64,000 nucleotides of DNA, from assembly GCA_030432235.1 (NCBI GenBank), contig JAUIHT010000007.1:62001-126000 (forward strand), given 5' to 3'. The notes beneath the pieces were generated by a model. The model ran no database searches and was not told where the DNA came from. It saw only the letters and a program-made list of their open reading frames with translations. The translations under genes and the position numbers were made by a program. Below are positions 44,197-52,737 of the stretch, piece after piece (within the stretch, counting starts at the first letter, position 1; each line of letters begins with the position of its first letter). This DNA comes from Verrucomicrobiia bacterium (lineage in GTDB: Bacteria; Verrucomicrobiota; Verrucomicrobiia; Opitutales; Cerasicoccaceae).

Positions 44197-45387
44197 ATGG
44201 ATAATCCCATTCGAGTTGCTCAGATAGGAGCAGGCGGTTTCGGCTATCGTCATTTTGACTGCCTTACGGCCCCATGCGGTCGTCAATTCTTCGACTTTTG
44301 CGCGGCGGCCGATCCCGTCTTTGCCAGCGACCACAGCTTGAGACGGAAATATGAAAAAGCCGGCTACCGCTATTACGAAGATTTCAAGGCGATGCTCGTA
44401 AATGAGCCCTCACTGGAGGCAGTCACCATCGTCGCACCCATACACCTGCATGAAGATATATTACGCGAATGCCTGCGTCATGACTTGTATATTTATTTGG
44501 AAAAGCCTCCGGTGCCCCGCATTGAACAACTGAACAATCTCCTGATGCTTAATAACCAGGAAAAAGTCGCCGTCGGCTTTCAATGGATTGCTTCGCATCC
44601 GCTACAACAGGCAAAACGTTGGGTACTTGAGGGCAGACTCGGTCGTTTGGAATCCTTACGAGCCTTGGCTGCATGGCCACGAAAGGACGATTATTACCAG
44701 CGCAATGATTGGGCCGGAAAGATGGAGTATGATGGAGCCCCGGTATTTGATGGTCCCGCCACAAACGCCCTCGCCCACTTGGTTCATAACATCATGTTTC
44801 TGGGAGGCGATAAGCTAAATAGCTTTACGGAACCATCCTCTTGCGAAGGGGAATATTATCGAGTACGTCCGGAAATAGACAGTTACGATTTGGCCGTGCT
44901 GCGTGGTACTCTCGAAACCGGGCCGTCTTATCATGCGGTTCTGACTCACGCCTGTGAAGAAACGATACCTTTCTTCGTCGAGATGACCGGCACACGGGGA
45001 TGGATCCGCATTGGGAGCGATGGCTGTTCCCTGGAAAGCTCATGGGGCGAGCATCACTTCTATGCCAACGAGGTGGATGACTCCTATCATTTGAATTTTT
45101 CCGATTTCGCCTTGTTCTCCCGAGGACTGAAGCAGCATCCACATACTCGGCTGCTCGATTCCAAGGGCTACTTAAAAGCAGTTTGTGGGGGCCTCAGTGC
45201 CTCCGGTGGCATCCATACCGTATCAACCAAGTGGACCGAAAAGCTGAAAGACGGCAGCTATATCATTCAGGACGGAGCTGACTACTTCATCAGGGCCTCA
45301 AAGGAGCGTAAGCTTTTATCGGAATTGGGATGGCTCGGGATGGAAGAGGAGAATACCTGCACATCAACCATCAGCCTTGGCGATTAG
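44197..45387 (+). CDS. Gfo/Idh/MocA family oxidoreductase
   Basis: 396 residues from the ATG at 44197; the longer reading from 44086 would include operator 2 and is unlikely. The N-terminus is a Rossmann fold (IRVAQIGAGGFGYRHFDCL), followed by EAVTIVAPIHLHEDIL and YIYLEKPPVPRIEQLNNLL with the catalytic EKP. WPRKDDYYQRNDWAGKM and APVFDGPATNALAHLVHNIM lie in the sheet domain. It is cytoplasmic and probably oxidises a sugar of the cassette. It is divergent from the PEP-CTERM operon and converges on the LacI gene with a 17-bp 3' overlap. Confidence 0.85.
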   Translation: MDNPIRVAQIGAGGFGYRHFDCLTAPCGRQFFDFCAAADPVFASDHSLRRKYEKAGYRYYEDFKAMLVNEPSLEAVTIVAPIHLHEDILRECLRHDLYIYLEKPPVPRIEQLNNLLMLNNQEKVAVGFQWIASHPLQQAKRWVLEGRLGRLESLRALAAWPRKDDYYQRNDWAGKMEYDGAPVFDGPATNALAHLVHNIMFLGGDKLNSFTEPSSCEGEYYRVRPEIDSYDLAVLRGTLETGPSYHAVLTHACEETIPFFVEMTGTRGWIRIGSDGCSLESSWGEHHFYANEVDDSYHLNFSDFALFSRGLKQHPHTRLLDSKGYLKAVCGGLSASGGIHTVSTKWTEKLKDGSYIIQDGADYFIRASKERKLLSELGWLGMEEENTCTSTISLGD

Positions 45388-46459
45388 CCATCGCCTGGAT
45401 GTTGCCCGAAACGGGCTCCTGCGGTATCGTACGGGTTGTCTTCCCTTGGACATAACTGCCCTGCACTTTCAGAATAGTTGGCACGTCGGGAATGCCTCGC
45501 TCATTAATTCGCATGAGCGACAGAATCATGTCGACGGAGGAAATACCCACCTTTTTTGAGTTCTGATCAATGCCGGTGATATCCTGCATTTTATCAGTCA
45601 AATCAACATTGGCCAATCCTACGTCTACAGGCGTCTTGAGCCCCATTTGCTTAAGCCAGTCGCCAACCTCCAAGCCGACGGTAACGATAACCTCCGGCCG
45701 CTGGCGTTCATACCAGCGCTCAAAGGTAGTGAGTGTCCATTGCTTGGACAATAGCATCGGCAAAGTCTTTATCGACTTGGCGATGCTGCATCCCGCCAGG
45801 TAGCCAGCCCTCCAGTTATGGTTCGCCCGCTCATCCTGACCCGCATGCATGGCGAGTCCGATTCTGCGATATCCCGCCTCAGCCAACTTTTCCATAAGAA
45901 GCATTATGCTATGGAACTGGTGATTGCTCGCGCGATGAAGCTCCGGACTCAGCAGGGAATACCCCAGTTCGACACAGGAAAAATAGTTCCATTGGAACTT
46001 CTGGTAATTATGTGCCGCTTCTGGAAGCGGCGACACCAGCACTCCATCGATTCCACGATTGCGAATAATGTCGCTGAGTCGCTGTTCTGTCATTTTGGCC
46101 TCGGTCAAACGAAACTCTTCAAGGCGGTAACCATACATGTCCGCGCGCTCGCGCGCACCCTCGTAGTACATCCGGTGTGTGTATTCCTTGTTCCACCCGT
46201 TCTGCTCTTTGTATGCGGTCAAATAAGCAATGATGTTCCCTTTGCCATGCTCCTTTTTATCCCGTATTTTCTCCATGAGCTTGGCGATGTCGGGATCGGG
46301 GCGATAGCCCATTTCCTCCGCCAGCGCCTGTATACGCTGACAAGTGCTAGCTGGCAAACTGGTGTGATTGCGCAATGCCAACGATACGGTCATGCGTGAG
46401 ACTTGGGCAGCCTCCGCAATATCTTTAAGAGTAATCGTCGAACTTTTTTTCCTGGGCAT
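45371..46459 (-). CDS. LacI family transcriptional regulator
   Basis: 362 residues from the ATG at 46459; a start at 46483 adds eight residues. The N-terminal HTH and hinge are typical (TLKDIAEAAQVSRMTVSLAL, STCQRIQALAEEMGYRPDPD). The sensor domain follows, with RNRGIDGVLVSPLPEAA, YRRIGLAMHAGQDERANHNW, RPEVIVTVGLEVGDWLKQMG and DVGLANVDLTDKMQDITGIDQN, the last matching the usual effector/dimer region. It is divergent from the pseudopilin gene with 157 bp between. The palindrome CTTTA-N3-TAAAG in this region and at two further sites is the likely operator, giving autoregulation and control of the whole cassette. Confidence 0.95.
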   Translation of the reverse strand: MPRKKSSTITLKDIAEAAQVSRMTVSLALRNHTSLPASTCQRIQALAEEMGYRPDPDIAKLMEKIRDKKEHGKGNIIAYLTAYKEQNGWNKEYTHRMYYEGARERADMYGYRLEEFRLTEAKMTEQRLSDIIRNRGIDGVLVSPLPEAAHNYQKFQWNYFSCVELGYSLLSPELHRASNHQFHSIMLLMEKLAEAGYRRIGLAMHAGQDERANHNWRAGYLAGCSIAKSIKTLPMLLSKQWTLTTFERWYERQRPEVIVTVGLEVGDWLKQMGLKTPVDVGLANVDLTDKMQDITGIDQNSKKVGISSVDMILSLMRINERGIPDVPTILKVQGSYVQGKTTRTIPQEPVSGNIQAMANRQG

Positions 46460-46537
46460 GGGCGTCACAAACTTATGTACCACTTCTTAAAACCGGCACT
46501 AAAAAGAAGTCTAGTTGGCGCCACAACCCGGTCAAGG

Positions 46538-46550
46538 CTTTACAATAAAG
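46538..46550. promoter_or_regulatory. Putative LacI operator 3 (CTTTACAATAAAG)
   Basis: Identical 13-mer to 44127-44139. It lies between the divergent LacI gene and the pseudopilin-led + strand operon, about 80 bp from each start. Confidence 0.7.
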
Positions 46551-46616
46551 CTCGTTTCCGTTTGCGAGTTCTACAGCGATGATTCAGTCTGTGGATAAAT
46601 AACCTCACGTTGCCAG

Positions 46617-47309
46617 ATGCCCCCCAACCAACCAAATGCTTCAAAAGTCAGGAAGCTCCATGGGTTCACGATTACGGAACTCTTGGTGGCCATAAGTATT
46701 ATTGCCATTCTTAGCGTACTTCTGATCGCTACCATCGGAAAAGCCAGAAGTAAGATGGACCAAACAAAATGCGCCTCGAACCTGCGGCAATTGGGCATGG
46801 CATTCCACATGTATGCGTCCGAGAACGATAATATTTTATTAGCTACAGGCAACAACGACGTGAGTATAATAACAGGAAGCTCCTGGTCTATAATGCTGAT
46901 GCGCTATATGGATTTTAAATTTCCAGCCAAAAACCAGGAAAGCCTTTTTCTTTGTCCATCGGCGCTTGATACCTACCCAAACGGAATTGCCACGCGCACC
47001 TATGCCATGAATTGGCAGAACCTACCCACAGAAGGTTCCGACGTTCACCCTACCCGCGGTTGGGAGCAAAAGACACTCCTCTCCTGGCACAGCAATCCCA
47101 CTGAAACGGCACTGCTGATTGACAGCAGGGGCAATGTTAATCAAGCCGGAGATGGCGCCGCGCGCTACACCACCAGCAATTTCGACAGCTTCGCCGATTG
47201 GCGCCATTCCAATGGACTCAATGTGCTGTTTCTCGACGGTCATGTCTCTTGGATGGGACGCGATGAATCAGACAAAATAAAGGAATACACCAATAACTTT
47301 GCCCGTTAA
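46617..47309 (+). CDS. Type II secretion/type IV pilus-like pseudopilin with H-X9-DG motif
   Basis: 230 residues. A 16-residue leader precedes the prepilin signal HGFTITELLVAISIIAILSV, with Gly before the cleavage site and Glu at position 5 of the mature protein. NLRQLGMAFHMYASENDN and, near the end, HSNGLNVLFLDG give the conserved H-X9-DG signature. The gene heads a + strand operon of carbohydrate genes inside the LacI cassette. Its role there is unknown; it may help place the exported glycosidase and binding proteins. The next gene starts 2 bp after its stop. Confidence 0.9.
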   Translation: MPPNQPNASKVRKLHGFTITELLVAISIIAILSVLLIATIGKARSKMDQTKCASNLRQLGMAFHMYASENDNILLATGNNDVSIITGSSWSIMLMRYMDFKFPAKNQESLFLCPSALDTYPNGIATRTYAMNWQNLPTEGSDVHPTRGWEQKTLLSWHSNPTETALLIDSRGNVNQAGDGAARYTTSNFDSFADWRHSNGLNVLFLDGHVSWMGRDESDKIKEYTNNFAR

Positions 47310-47311
47310 TA

Positions 47312-47863
47312 ATGAAGAGAATAATATCATCGCTAAAGTGCTTCGCCGACTGGCGTAAGACCGCCTTCGTTGCGCTGTTCTCGCTGGCAAGCACGCTCAT
47401 GGCAGACCAAGTCAATCTGCTGGAGTCCGGCTCGGAATCCTGGACCCAAGGCTGGAAAGCCGGTTATGGCTGTAGCCTCTCCCTTGCCCCGGTCGGCTCG
47501 GAGATGGTATTGAGGCAGACGCTTCCAGACGACTTTTCAAAGGGAAACCACTCCTGGCAAATGCGAGTCCCCGTTACCCCCGGAGATGCCTATAGTTTCC
47601 ACGTTCTCTATCAATTACAAGATGTGGACAGTGCCATGGTGCAGTTCCATTTCGCTGACCAGAAGGGGAAGCTAATGGATTATCTGAAGTTTCGTCTGTC
47701 GACTGAAGTGCTGAAAGGCAGCACGCAAGACTGGAAAACTTTGAACTACAATTTTGAGGCCCCTGAAGGAGCCGCCTATGTACTGGTCGCGCTCAGGCTC
47801 AACTCGCCCGGGACCGTCTATTGGGATAAGCCCACGCTGCAAGTGGTGGATAAATCCAACTAA
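47312..47863 (+). CDS. Stand-alone exported carbohydrate-binding module-like protein
   Basis: 183 residues: a signal peptide with a long basic N-region, then a single jelly-roll domain (about 30-180). It closely matches the N-terminal domain of the next gene: WTQGWKAGYGCS versus WTSGWTAGYGCS, GNHSW in both, AMVQFHF in both, and LRLNSPGTVYW versus LRLDSPGTIYW. The fold pattern is that of CBM4/9-like modules. It starts 2 bp after the pseudopilin stop and ends 6 bp before the glycosidase start. It probably binds the same glycan as the enzyme; a direct role as a surface glycan-binding protein is inferred. Confidence 0.7.
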   Translation: MKRIISSLKCFADWRKTAFVALFSLASTLMADQVNLLESGSESWTQGWKAGYGCSLSLAPVGSEMVLRQTLPDDFSKGNHSWQMRVPVTPGDAYSFHVLYQLQDVDSAMVQFHFADQKGKLMDYLKFRLSTEVLKGSTQDWKTLNYNFEAPEGAAYVLVALRLNSPGTVYWDKPTLQVVDKSN

Positions 47864-47869
47864 AGGACC

Positions 47870-50239
47870 ATGGTAAAACCACTTTTTAGAACACTCACAG
47901 CCGCCATCCTCGCCGTTGTGAGTTCGATTACCGCACAGGCCAATCTACTGACATCCCCTGCGGACTCCGACTGGACCTCTGGTTGGACCGCCGGTTACGG
48001 ATGCAGCACCACTCGCGATTCGGCTGGTGAGCGCGTTCTCAGACAGACTTTGCCTGAGAGCTTCACCTCGGGAAACCACTCCTGGCATCGCCGACTCAAT
48101 GCTCAAGCGGGGGCAAGCTATCGCTTTTCCGCCCAGTACAAACTGGAAGATGTGAAAAAGGCTATGGTGCAGTTTCACTTCGTCTATCCTGACGGAAAGT
48201 TTATGACCTATCAGGATTTCCGGTTCTCCACCCCACTCCTATCTGGAACGGAAGATTCGTGGCAGGAACTTGTATATGAGTACCAGGTGCCTCAGGGAGC
48301 GGCAGCTGTGGAGCTCGCCTTACGCCTGGACTCCCCGGGCACCATTTACTGGAAAGATGTGCGCCTGATAAAAACCTCATCATCACCAAGTCTCAGTTTC
48401 GAAGAGGATGTACAATCGTATGACTTGCGCGATTCAGTGGGTATTGTCGTACGCGAGCTTCCGGTGGATAAACTTCTTCCCCTCAACGCCAAATGGATGC
48501 GTTACAATATCAACTGGGCATCGGTCGAAAAGGACGGCCCCGGCCAATGGAATCAGGAATACCTGGATAAAGTCGAAGCGGACATTGCCGCAGCCAAAGC
48601 CGCCGGCATCCACGTCATGGTCTCTCTGGGCTATCCCCCACGTTGGGCAGCCCGTAAAAACGAGGGTGTTCGTGGTGGTTTTGTCGTGGCCAAAGAACCG
48701 GTTGCGTTTGGCAAATACGTAGCTGTAGTGGCCGGGCGGCTGAACCACCTGGTCGACTGCTACCGCATCATGAACGAGGTCAACCATCAGTGGGACAACG
48801 GCTCCCAACCCCAGGAATACACCATCTTTCTCAAGGAAGCCTATCAGACAATCAAGGCCATCGACCCCGATGCCACCGTCCTGATGGCGGGCGTATCGGG
48901 AACACCAGGCGGCTACCTCAATGCCATATTCCAAGCCGGTGGCGGTGCCTACTTCGATGTCGCGGCCTGCCAACCCTACATGCACGGGCGCGCCACCCCG
49001 GAAGAAGGCCGCTTGGCGGATCGCCTACGAGCCTATCGCATGGTCCTGGCCGAAAACGGTTCCAACAAACCCATTTGGGCAACCGAGTACGGCTATCCCT
49101 CCGAGCCACTCGACCGCATCACGCCGGAGCAGCAGGCCGCCATGAGCGTCCGCTCGCAATTGCTGGCCATCAGCAGTGGAGCCGGAGTCACCAAGTTCTT
49201 TTTCTTCCTCCTGCGCGATCAAGTGGGAGACACGATCAGCCAAACGGGCGGTCTCTACACTCGCGATTGGGAACTCAAACCCTTGGGCCAGGCCATCCAA
49301 ACGCTCGCGAAAGTCATCAACCCGGTGCGACGCTACGTCGGCGAAGTCGACCTCGGCGATGATCCAACCCTCTATAATCGATTGTTCGAGGTAGAACCGG
49401 GAGAATACGTCTGGGCCTTGTGGCAAACCGAAGGTGAAACGGAACTGTCACTGAACTTCCCACAGCCCGTCGAAAAAGTCAGTTGGGAAGGCAAGACCAG
49501 CACACCAAGCCAGAGCCATTCTATTACGTTGGGAGAGCTGCCCGTTTATTTTACCGGAGATATGCGGGATATGGCGGCCCAGGCCACCAAGGAAAAGCGT
49601 ATCGGTTACCACTCCATTGACCAAATTACCAAGAACTCTCAAATCATTCCGTGGTCCACCACAATGACAGCCTGGGACGAAGTTCCGGTCATGGAATTGA
49701 AAGCCAAGCGTGATGTCAGCAACAAGACGATTGCCAAAGCGCAGGTCACCGCCTCAACACAAGGATTGTGGTGCAAAGTGGATATCGAGGACAGCTCGCC
49801 AGCGCTCAACACGACAGAAGGCTTTGCCGCAATCTGGAGGCAAGACTCCGTAGAAGTTTTCTTAAATTACACCCCGGAAAATGCGCCGGCGGGCTTCGTC
49901 ACGGATGACTGTTACCACTACATCGTTAGCCCGGGAGTCCACGGCACAGGCGCTCGCGCTTACTGGGCCAGCCAAGGCAGTCGTTCCATGCAGCAAATCG
50001 TTAAGGGTTCGAATCCAAAGGTAACTGTCTGGCCGGACAAATCCGGATATACCATCAGCTTTTTCGTGCCTTGGAAGGATGGCATCGCACCCAAGCCGGG
50101 AGAAAGCATCGGTTTTGATATACTGGCCACACGCTCAAACGCCAACGGGGAACGGGAGGAAACCGCCGTTTGGTCTGGCAGCCTGGACAACTCGACGGAT
50201 GCTTCCCTCTGGGGTGTTCTGAACTTTGCCAGCCTGTAG
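47870..50239 (+). CDS. Exported modular glycoside hydrolase: CBM, clan GH-A barrel, CBM9-like
   Basis: 789 residues. A signal peptide (MVKPLFRTLTAAILAVVSSI) is followed by a CBM4/9-like domain (about 25-165) and a clan GH-A barrel (about 180-545). The barrel has KWMRYNINWASVEKDGPG at its start, IMNEVNHQW near residue 301 (Asn-Glu acid/base) and IWATEYGYPSEP near 405 (nucleophile Glu). The C-terminus (about 590-789) resembles a CBM9/DOMON-type module with DSVEVFLNYTP. The barrel looks closest to GH39/GH5-like enzymes; the family is not certain. The first domain is duplicated as the separate upstream gene. It should act on extracellular polymer. Confidence 0.75.
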   Translation: MVKPLFRTLTAAILAVVSSITAQANLLTSPADSDWTSGWTAGYGCSTTRDSAGERVLRQTLPESFTSGNHSWHRRLNAQAGASYRFSAQYKLEDVKKAMVQFHFVYPDGKFMTYQDFRFSTPLLSGTEDSWQELVYEYQVPQGAAAVELALRLDSPGTIYWKDVRLIKTSSSPSLSFEEDVQSYDLRDSVGIVVRELPVDKLLPLNAKWMRYNINWASVEKDGPGQWNQEYLDKVEADIAAAKAAGIHVMVSLGYPPRWAARKNEGVRGGFVVAKEPVAFGKYVAVVAGRLNHLVDCYRIMNEVNHQWDNGSQPQEYTIFLKEAYQTIKAIDPDATVLMAGVSGTPGGYLNAIFQAGGGAYFDVAACQPYMHGRATPEEGRLADRLRAYRMVLAENGSNKPIWATEYGYPSEPLDRITPEQQAAMSVRSQLLAISSGAGVTKFFFFLLRDQVGDTISQTGGLYTRDWELKPLGQAIQTLAKVINPVRRYVGEVDLGDDPTLYNRLFEVEPGEYVWALWQTEGETELSLNFPQPVEKVSWEGKTSTPSQSHSITLGELPVYFTGDMRDMAAQATKEKRIGYHSIDQITKNSQIIPWSTTMTAWDEVPVMELKAKRDVSNKTIAKAQVTASTQGLWCKVDIEDSSPALNTTEGFAAIWRQDSVEVFLNYTPENAPAGFVTDDCYHYIVSPGVHGTGARAYWASQGSRSMQQIVKGSNPKVTVWPDKSGYTISFFVPWKDGIAPKPGESIGFDILATRSNANGEREETAVWSGSLDNSTDASLWGVLNFASL

Positions 50240-50297
50240 AAACCACGGCTGGCACAGGATACCACGTACGCTTAGCAGAGGAACCAACCTTGCGGTC

Positions 50298-52718
50298 ATG
50301 AAAAACCTGACTTTGGAAGTTTCCCTCAAGCCATTCTACGGCCTCGACGCATCTGCACTGCTTACGGTTTGCGAGCAGGCCTTGGGTCAATGGCGTGCAC
50401 TTATCGAGCGTACCGACACGGTATCCATCCTTTTCTGGGCGGCGGATGGCTCGGAAATACTGGATTACAACGGCGATCTCGATCAGGAGATGGAATGGGC
50501 GCGCTACATCGGAAATGCCAATGCCCATATTCATCCGCACATTCCAAGCGATCCAGAAAACAGGAGTCTGCATGCGAGGTCGTACCTTTATCGTGAAGAC
50601 GCCCAGCCAATTACCTACCGGCGCTTTGCTCAAATCATTCAGACTTGGCGCAAGGCAATTACAGCCCTTGGCAAAGCTGTCCGCATTGGGCTGACCTTCG
50701 ACCCCGGTGGTGAGTTCTCGCCTTCTTCCTTCAAGTACGAGCGCCACCGCGAGATTTGCCTGGCCAACACCATGGGCAAGGCAAGCTTTGCCTGCTGTTA
50801 TGGTGTGCTGCACGCGGATGATCGCGCTTACGCGGGCTTTCCCGGCGGCATTCCGGAGGGCACCAGTATGGGTACATTTCTGGGGCGGCAGTTCCAGAGC
50901 CTGGCCAAAGACCTGCGCGCAGACTATCTTTGGCTCTCCAATGGTTTTGGGTTCGGCATGGAAACCTGGATGACGGTCGGGCCCCTCTTTGACGGTAAAC
51001 ACTTCCACCCCGAAAACGCGTCCACTGTGCGTGATGAAATCCTGAGCTTCTGGCGCGACTTTCGGCGGGAATGCCCCACCCTGGCCATCGAAACACGTGG
51101 GACCAACCTTGGCACTGGAACCGACCTCGCCAGCGATGCGACTCCGTTGCGCGAACTCTACGAGGGCGACTTCAACTTCGCACCGCCCCCGAACTCTCCC
51201 TGGGCCGCGATCAATGGCGACTTCGGCCTCGAAATGACCGGCTATCTCAGTCGCATAGCCGAGTTGCCCCCGGGTCGGCCCTTGCCCTTCCGTTTCTATA
51301 TTCACGACCCCTGGTGGTTAAACAGCCCCTGGCTGGACCGTTACGAACGTCAGGCACACGATATCTACCTGCCACTGGCGACGGCCCGCCTCAGCAGCGA
51401 AGGCCTACTCGAAACGGCCGATACACTCAATCTGCTGACCATCGACGACTCTTATGGACAAATGCCGGAAGCGGTCCCGAACGAAGTGATCCCACACCTG
51501 CTGCGTGCCTGGGATGAGCAACCGGATGCAGCCGGGCCCTTTGTTTGGCTTTACCCCTTCGATGAACTGCACGAGGCCATGTTCTCGTCGCCACAACGAC
51601 CGGAACGCCTCTTTCATGTCGATTGGTTCATGCGCGAAGCGATCAACCATGGATTCCCATTGAACACGGTTCTTAGCACACGCACTTTGCAGAGCCTGGT
51701 TCAGAAAAAATCCGACGCGCTTCGGGGTCGCATTCTCGTTTCTCCCGCTCCCTTCGATGCCGCGGCCGAAGCACTGCTGCTATCCTGGATCGACTCCGGT
51801 GAGAAGGTGATTGTTTATGGTCCGCTCGGGCAGGCACCTGAAATGTGCGAACGACTCGGCCTCATCCAGGATACTCCCCTGAGTGGACAAATGGAAATAC
51901 AAGGTGACGCGACTTTACCGGATCGGATCGAGGACGACGAGGCGTCGCTCACTTATGAACACCGCCCTTTGATGTCCGGTGGCGGCCTGGAGGAAACACC
52001 ACAACATGGTTGCGAGTCGCCACTCCGTGCCCAACAGGGAGAAAACACTCGCGCACTGATTGCGAAACATACCACCCCATCCGGCGGATGCCTATGCTGG
52101 CTGCGCGGCCCCTTGCCCCTGAAGATCGAGAAGGATTGCCATCTGCCCGTTCCAGACGTTGCAGGCTCCTCGTTTCCAGTAGGCAAACTCATACGGAAAG
52201 TCATCACCCAGTGGGGCTGGCATATCGGCTTCCACGCGAACGACTCTCGGCAAAAGCAGCCCGTGCTTGCCTTGCATCGTCATGACAACGCCTGGCTTTT
52301 CTCCGGCTACACTCCGGACACAACCGTCGGCTTCTCCCTGAAAACACCTTGGGGCGCTCCCATCCTGCTCGGCCAGGAAACCCGCCTCCAGAACGGCTCC
52401 GCCTGCTTCCATCAGCAACGCGGCTGGCGTAATGAATGCCGTGTATTTGTGGACCAATCGGAAGGACTCATCAGCCACCGCGAAGAGCTTCCCGGCCAGA
52501 TGGGAGTGACGCGCAGGATGTGGGTCCACGGCTTGTGCGAAGCGACACTGCGCTTCTTCCCTCCCATCGGATTCGACGACCGCGTAACGGCGAGGGACAA
52601 CCCGGAATGGCCTTTCATCAGTGGAAAGCAAATCAGACTGAAGCGCGTCGACACGCCCCATGGCACCTTGCTGGAGACCCTTGATCCGACCAACGGAACT
52701 ATCCTCCTTTCCTGGTAA
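50298..52718 (+). CDS. Large hypothetical protein, probably carbohydrate-active
   Basis: 806 residues from the ATG at 50298; the reading from 50226 would overlap the previous gene. No signal peptide. The first 480 residues look like an alpha/beta barrel: FDPGGEFSPSSFKYERHREI, DYLWLSNGFGFGMETWMTVG, EILSFWRDFRRECPTLAIETRGTN-type segments, INGDFGLEMTGYLSRI and PFRFYIHDPWW. Residues about 490-560 resemble a class-I-amidotransferase-like domain (LLSWIDSGEKVIVYGPL), as seen in some beta-galactosidases, and the rest is beta-rich. I recognise no GH family. It lies in the middle of the cassette, so a cytoplasmic glycosidase is a fair guess. Confidence 0.5.
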   Translation: MKNLTLEVSLKPFYGLDASALLTVCEQALGQWRALIERTDTVSILFWAADGSEILDYNGDLDQEMEWARYIGNANAHIHPHIPSDPENRSLHARSYLYREDAQPITYRRFAQIIQTWRKAITALGKAVRIGLTFDPGGEFSPSSFKYERHREICLANTMGKASFACCYGVLHADDRAYAGFPGGIPEGTSMGTFLGRQFQSLAKDLRADYLWLSNGFGFGMETWMTVGPLFDGKHFHPENASTVRDEILSFWRDFRRECPTLAIETRGTNLGTGTDLASDATPLRELYEGDFNFAPPPNSPWAAINGDFGLEMTGYLSRIAELPPGRPLPFRFYIHDPWWLNSPWLDRYERQAHDIYLPLATARLSSEGLLETADTLNLLTIDDSYGQMPEAVPNEVIPHLLRAWDEQPDAAGPFVWLYPFDELHEAMFSSPQRPERLFHVDWFMREAINHGFPLNTVLSTRTLQSLVQKKSDALRGRILVSPAPFDAAAEALLLSWIDSGEKVIVYGPLGQAPEMCERLGLIQDTPLSGQMEIQGDATLPDRIEDDEASLTYEHRPLMSGGGLEETPQHGCESPLRAQQGENTRALIAKHTTPSGGCLCWLRGPLPLKIEKDCHLPVPDVAGSSFPVGKLIRKVITQWGWHIGFHANDSRQKQPVLALHRHDNAWLFSGYTPDTTVGFSLKTPWGAPILLGQETRLQNGSACFHQQRGWRNECRVFVDQSEGLISHREELPGQMGVTRRMWVHGLCEATLRFFPPIGFDDRVTARDNPEWPFISGKQIRLKRVDTPHGTLLETLDPTNGTILLSW

Positions 52719-52737
52719 TATCAACACCGACTATTTA

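Noticed and set aside
50055-51305. 416-codon - strand ORF across the end of the glycosidase and start of the next gene
   Set aside because: It spans two well-supported + strand genes and their junction, so it is a shadow.
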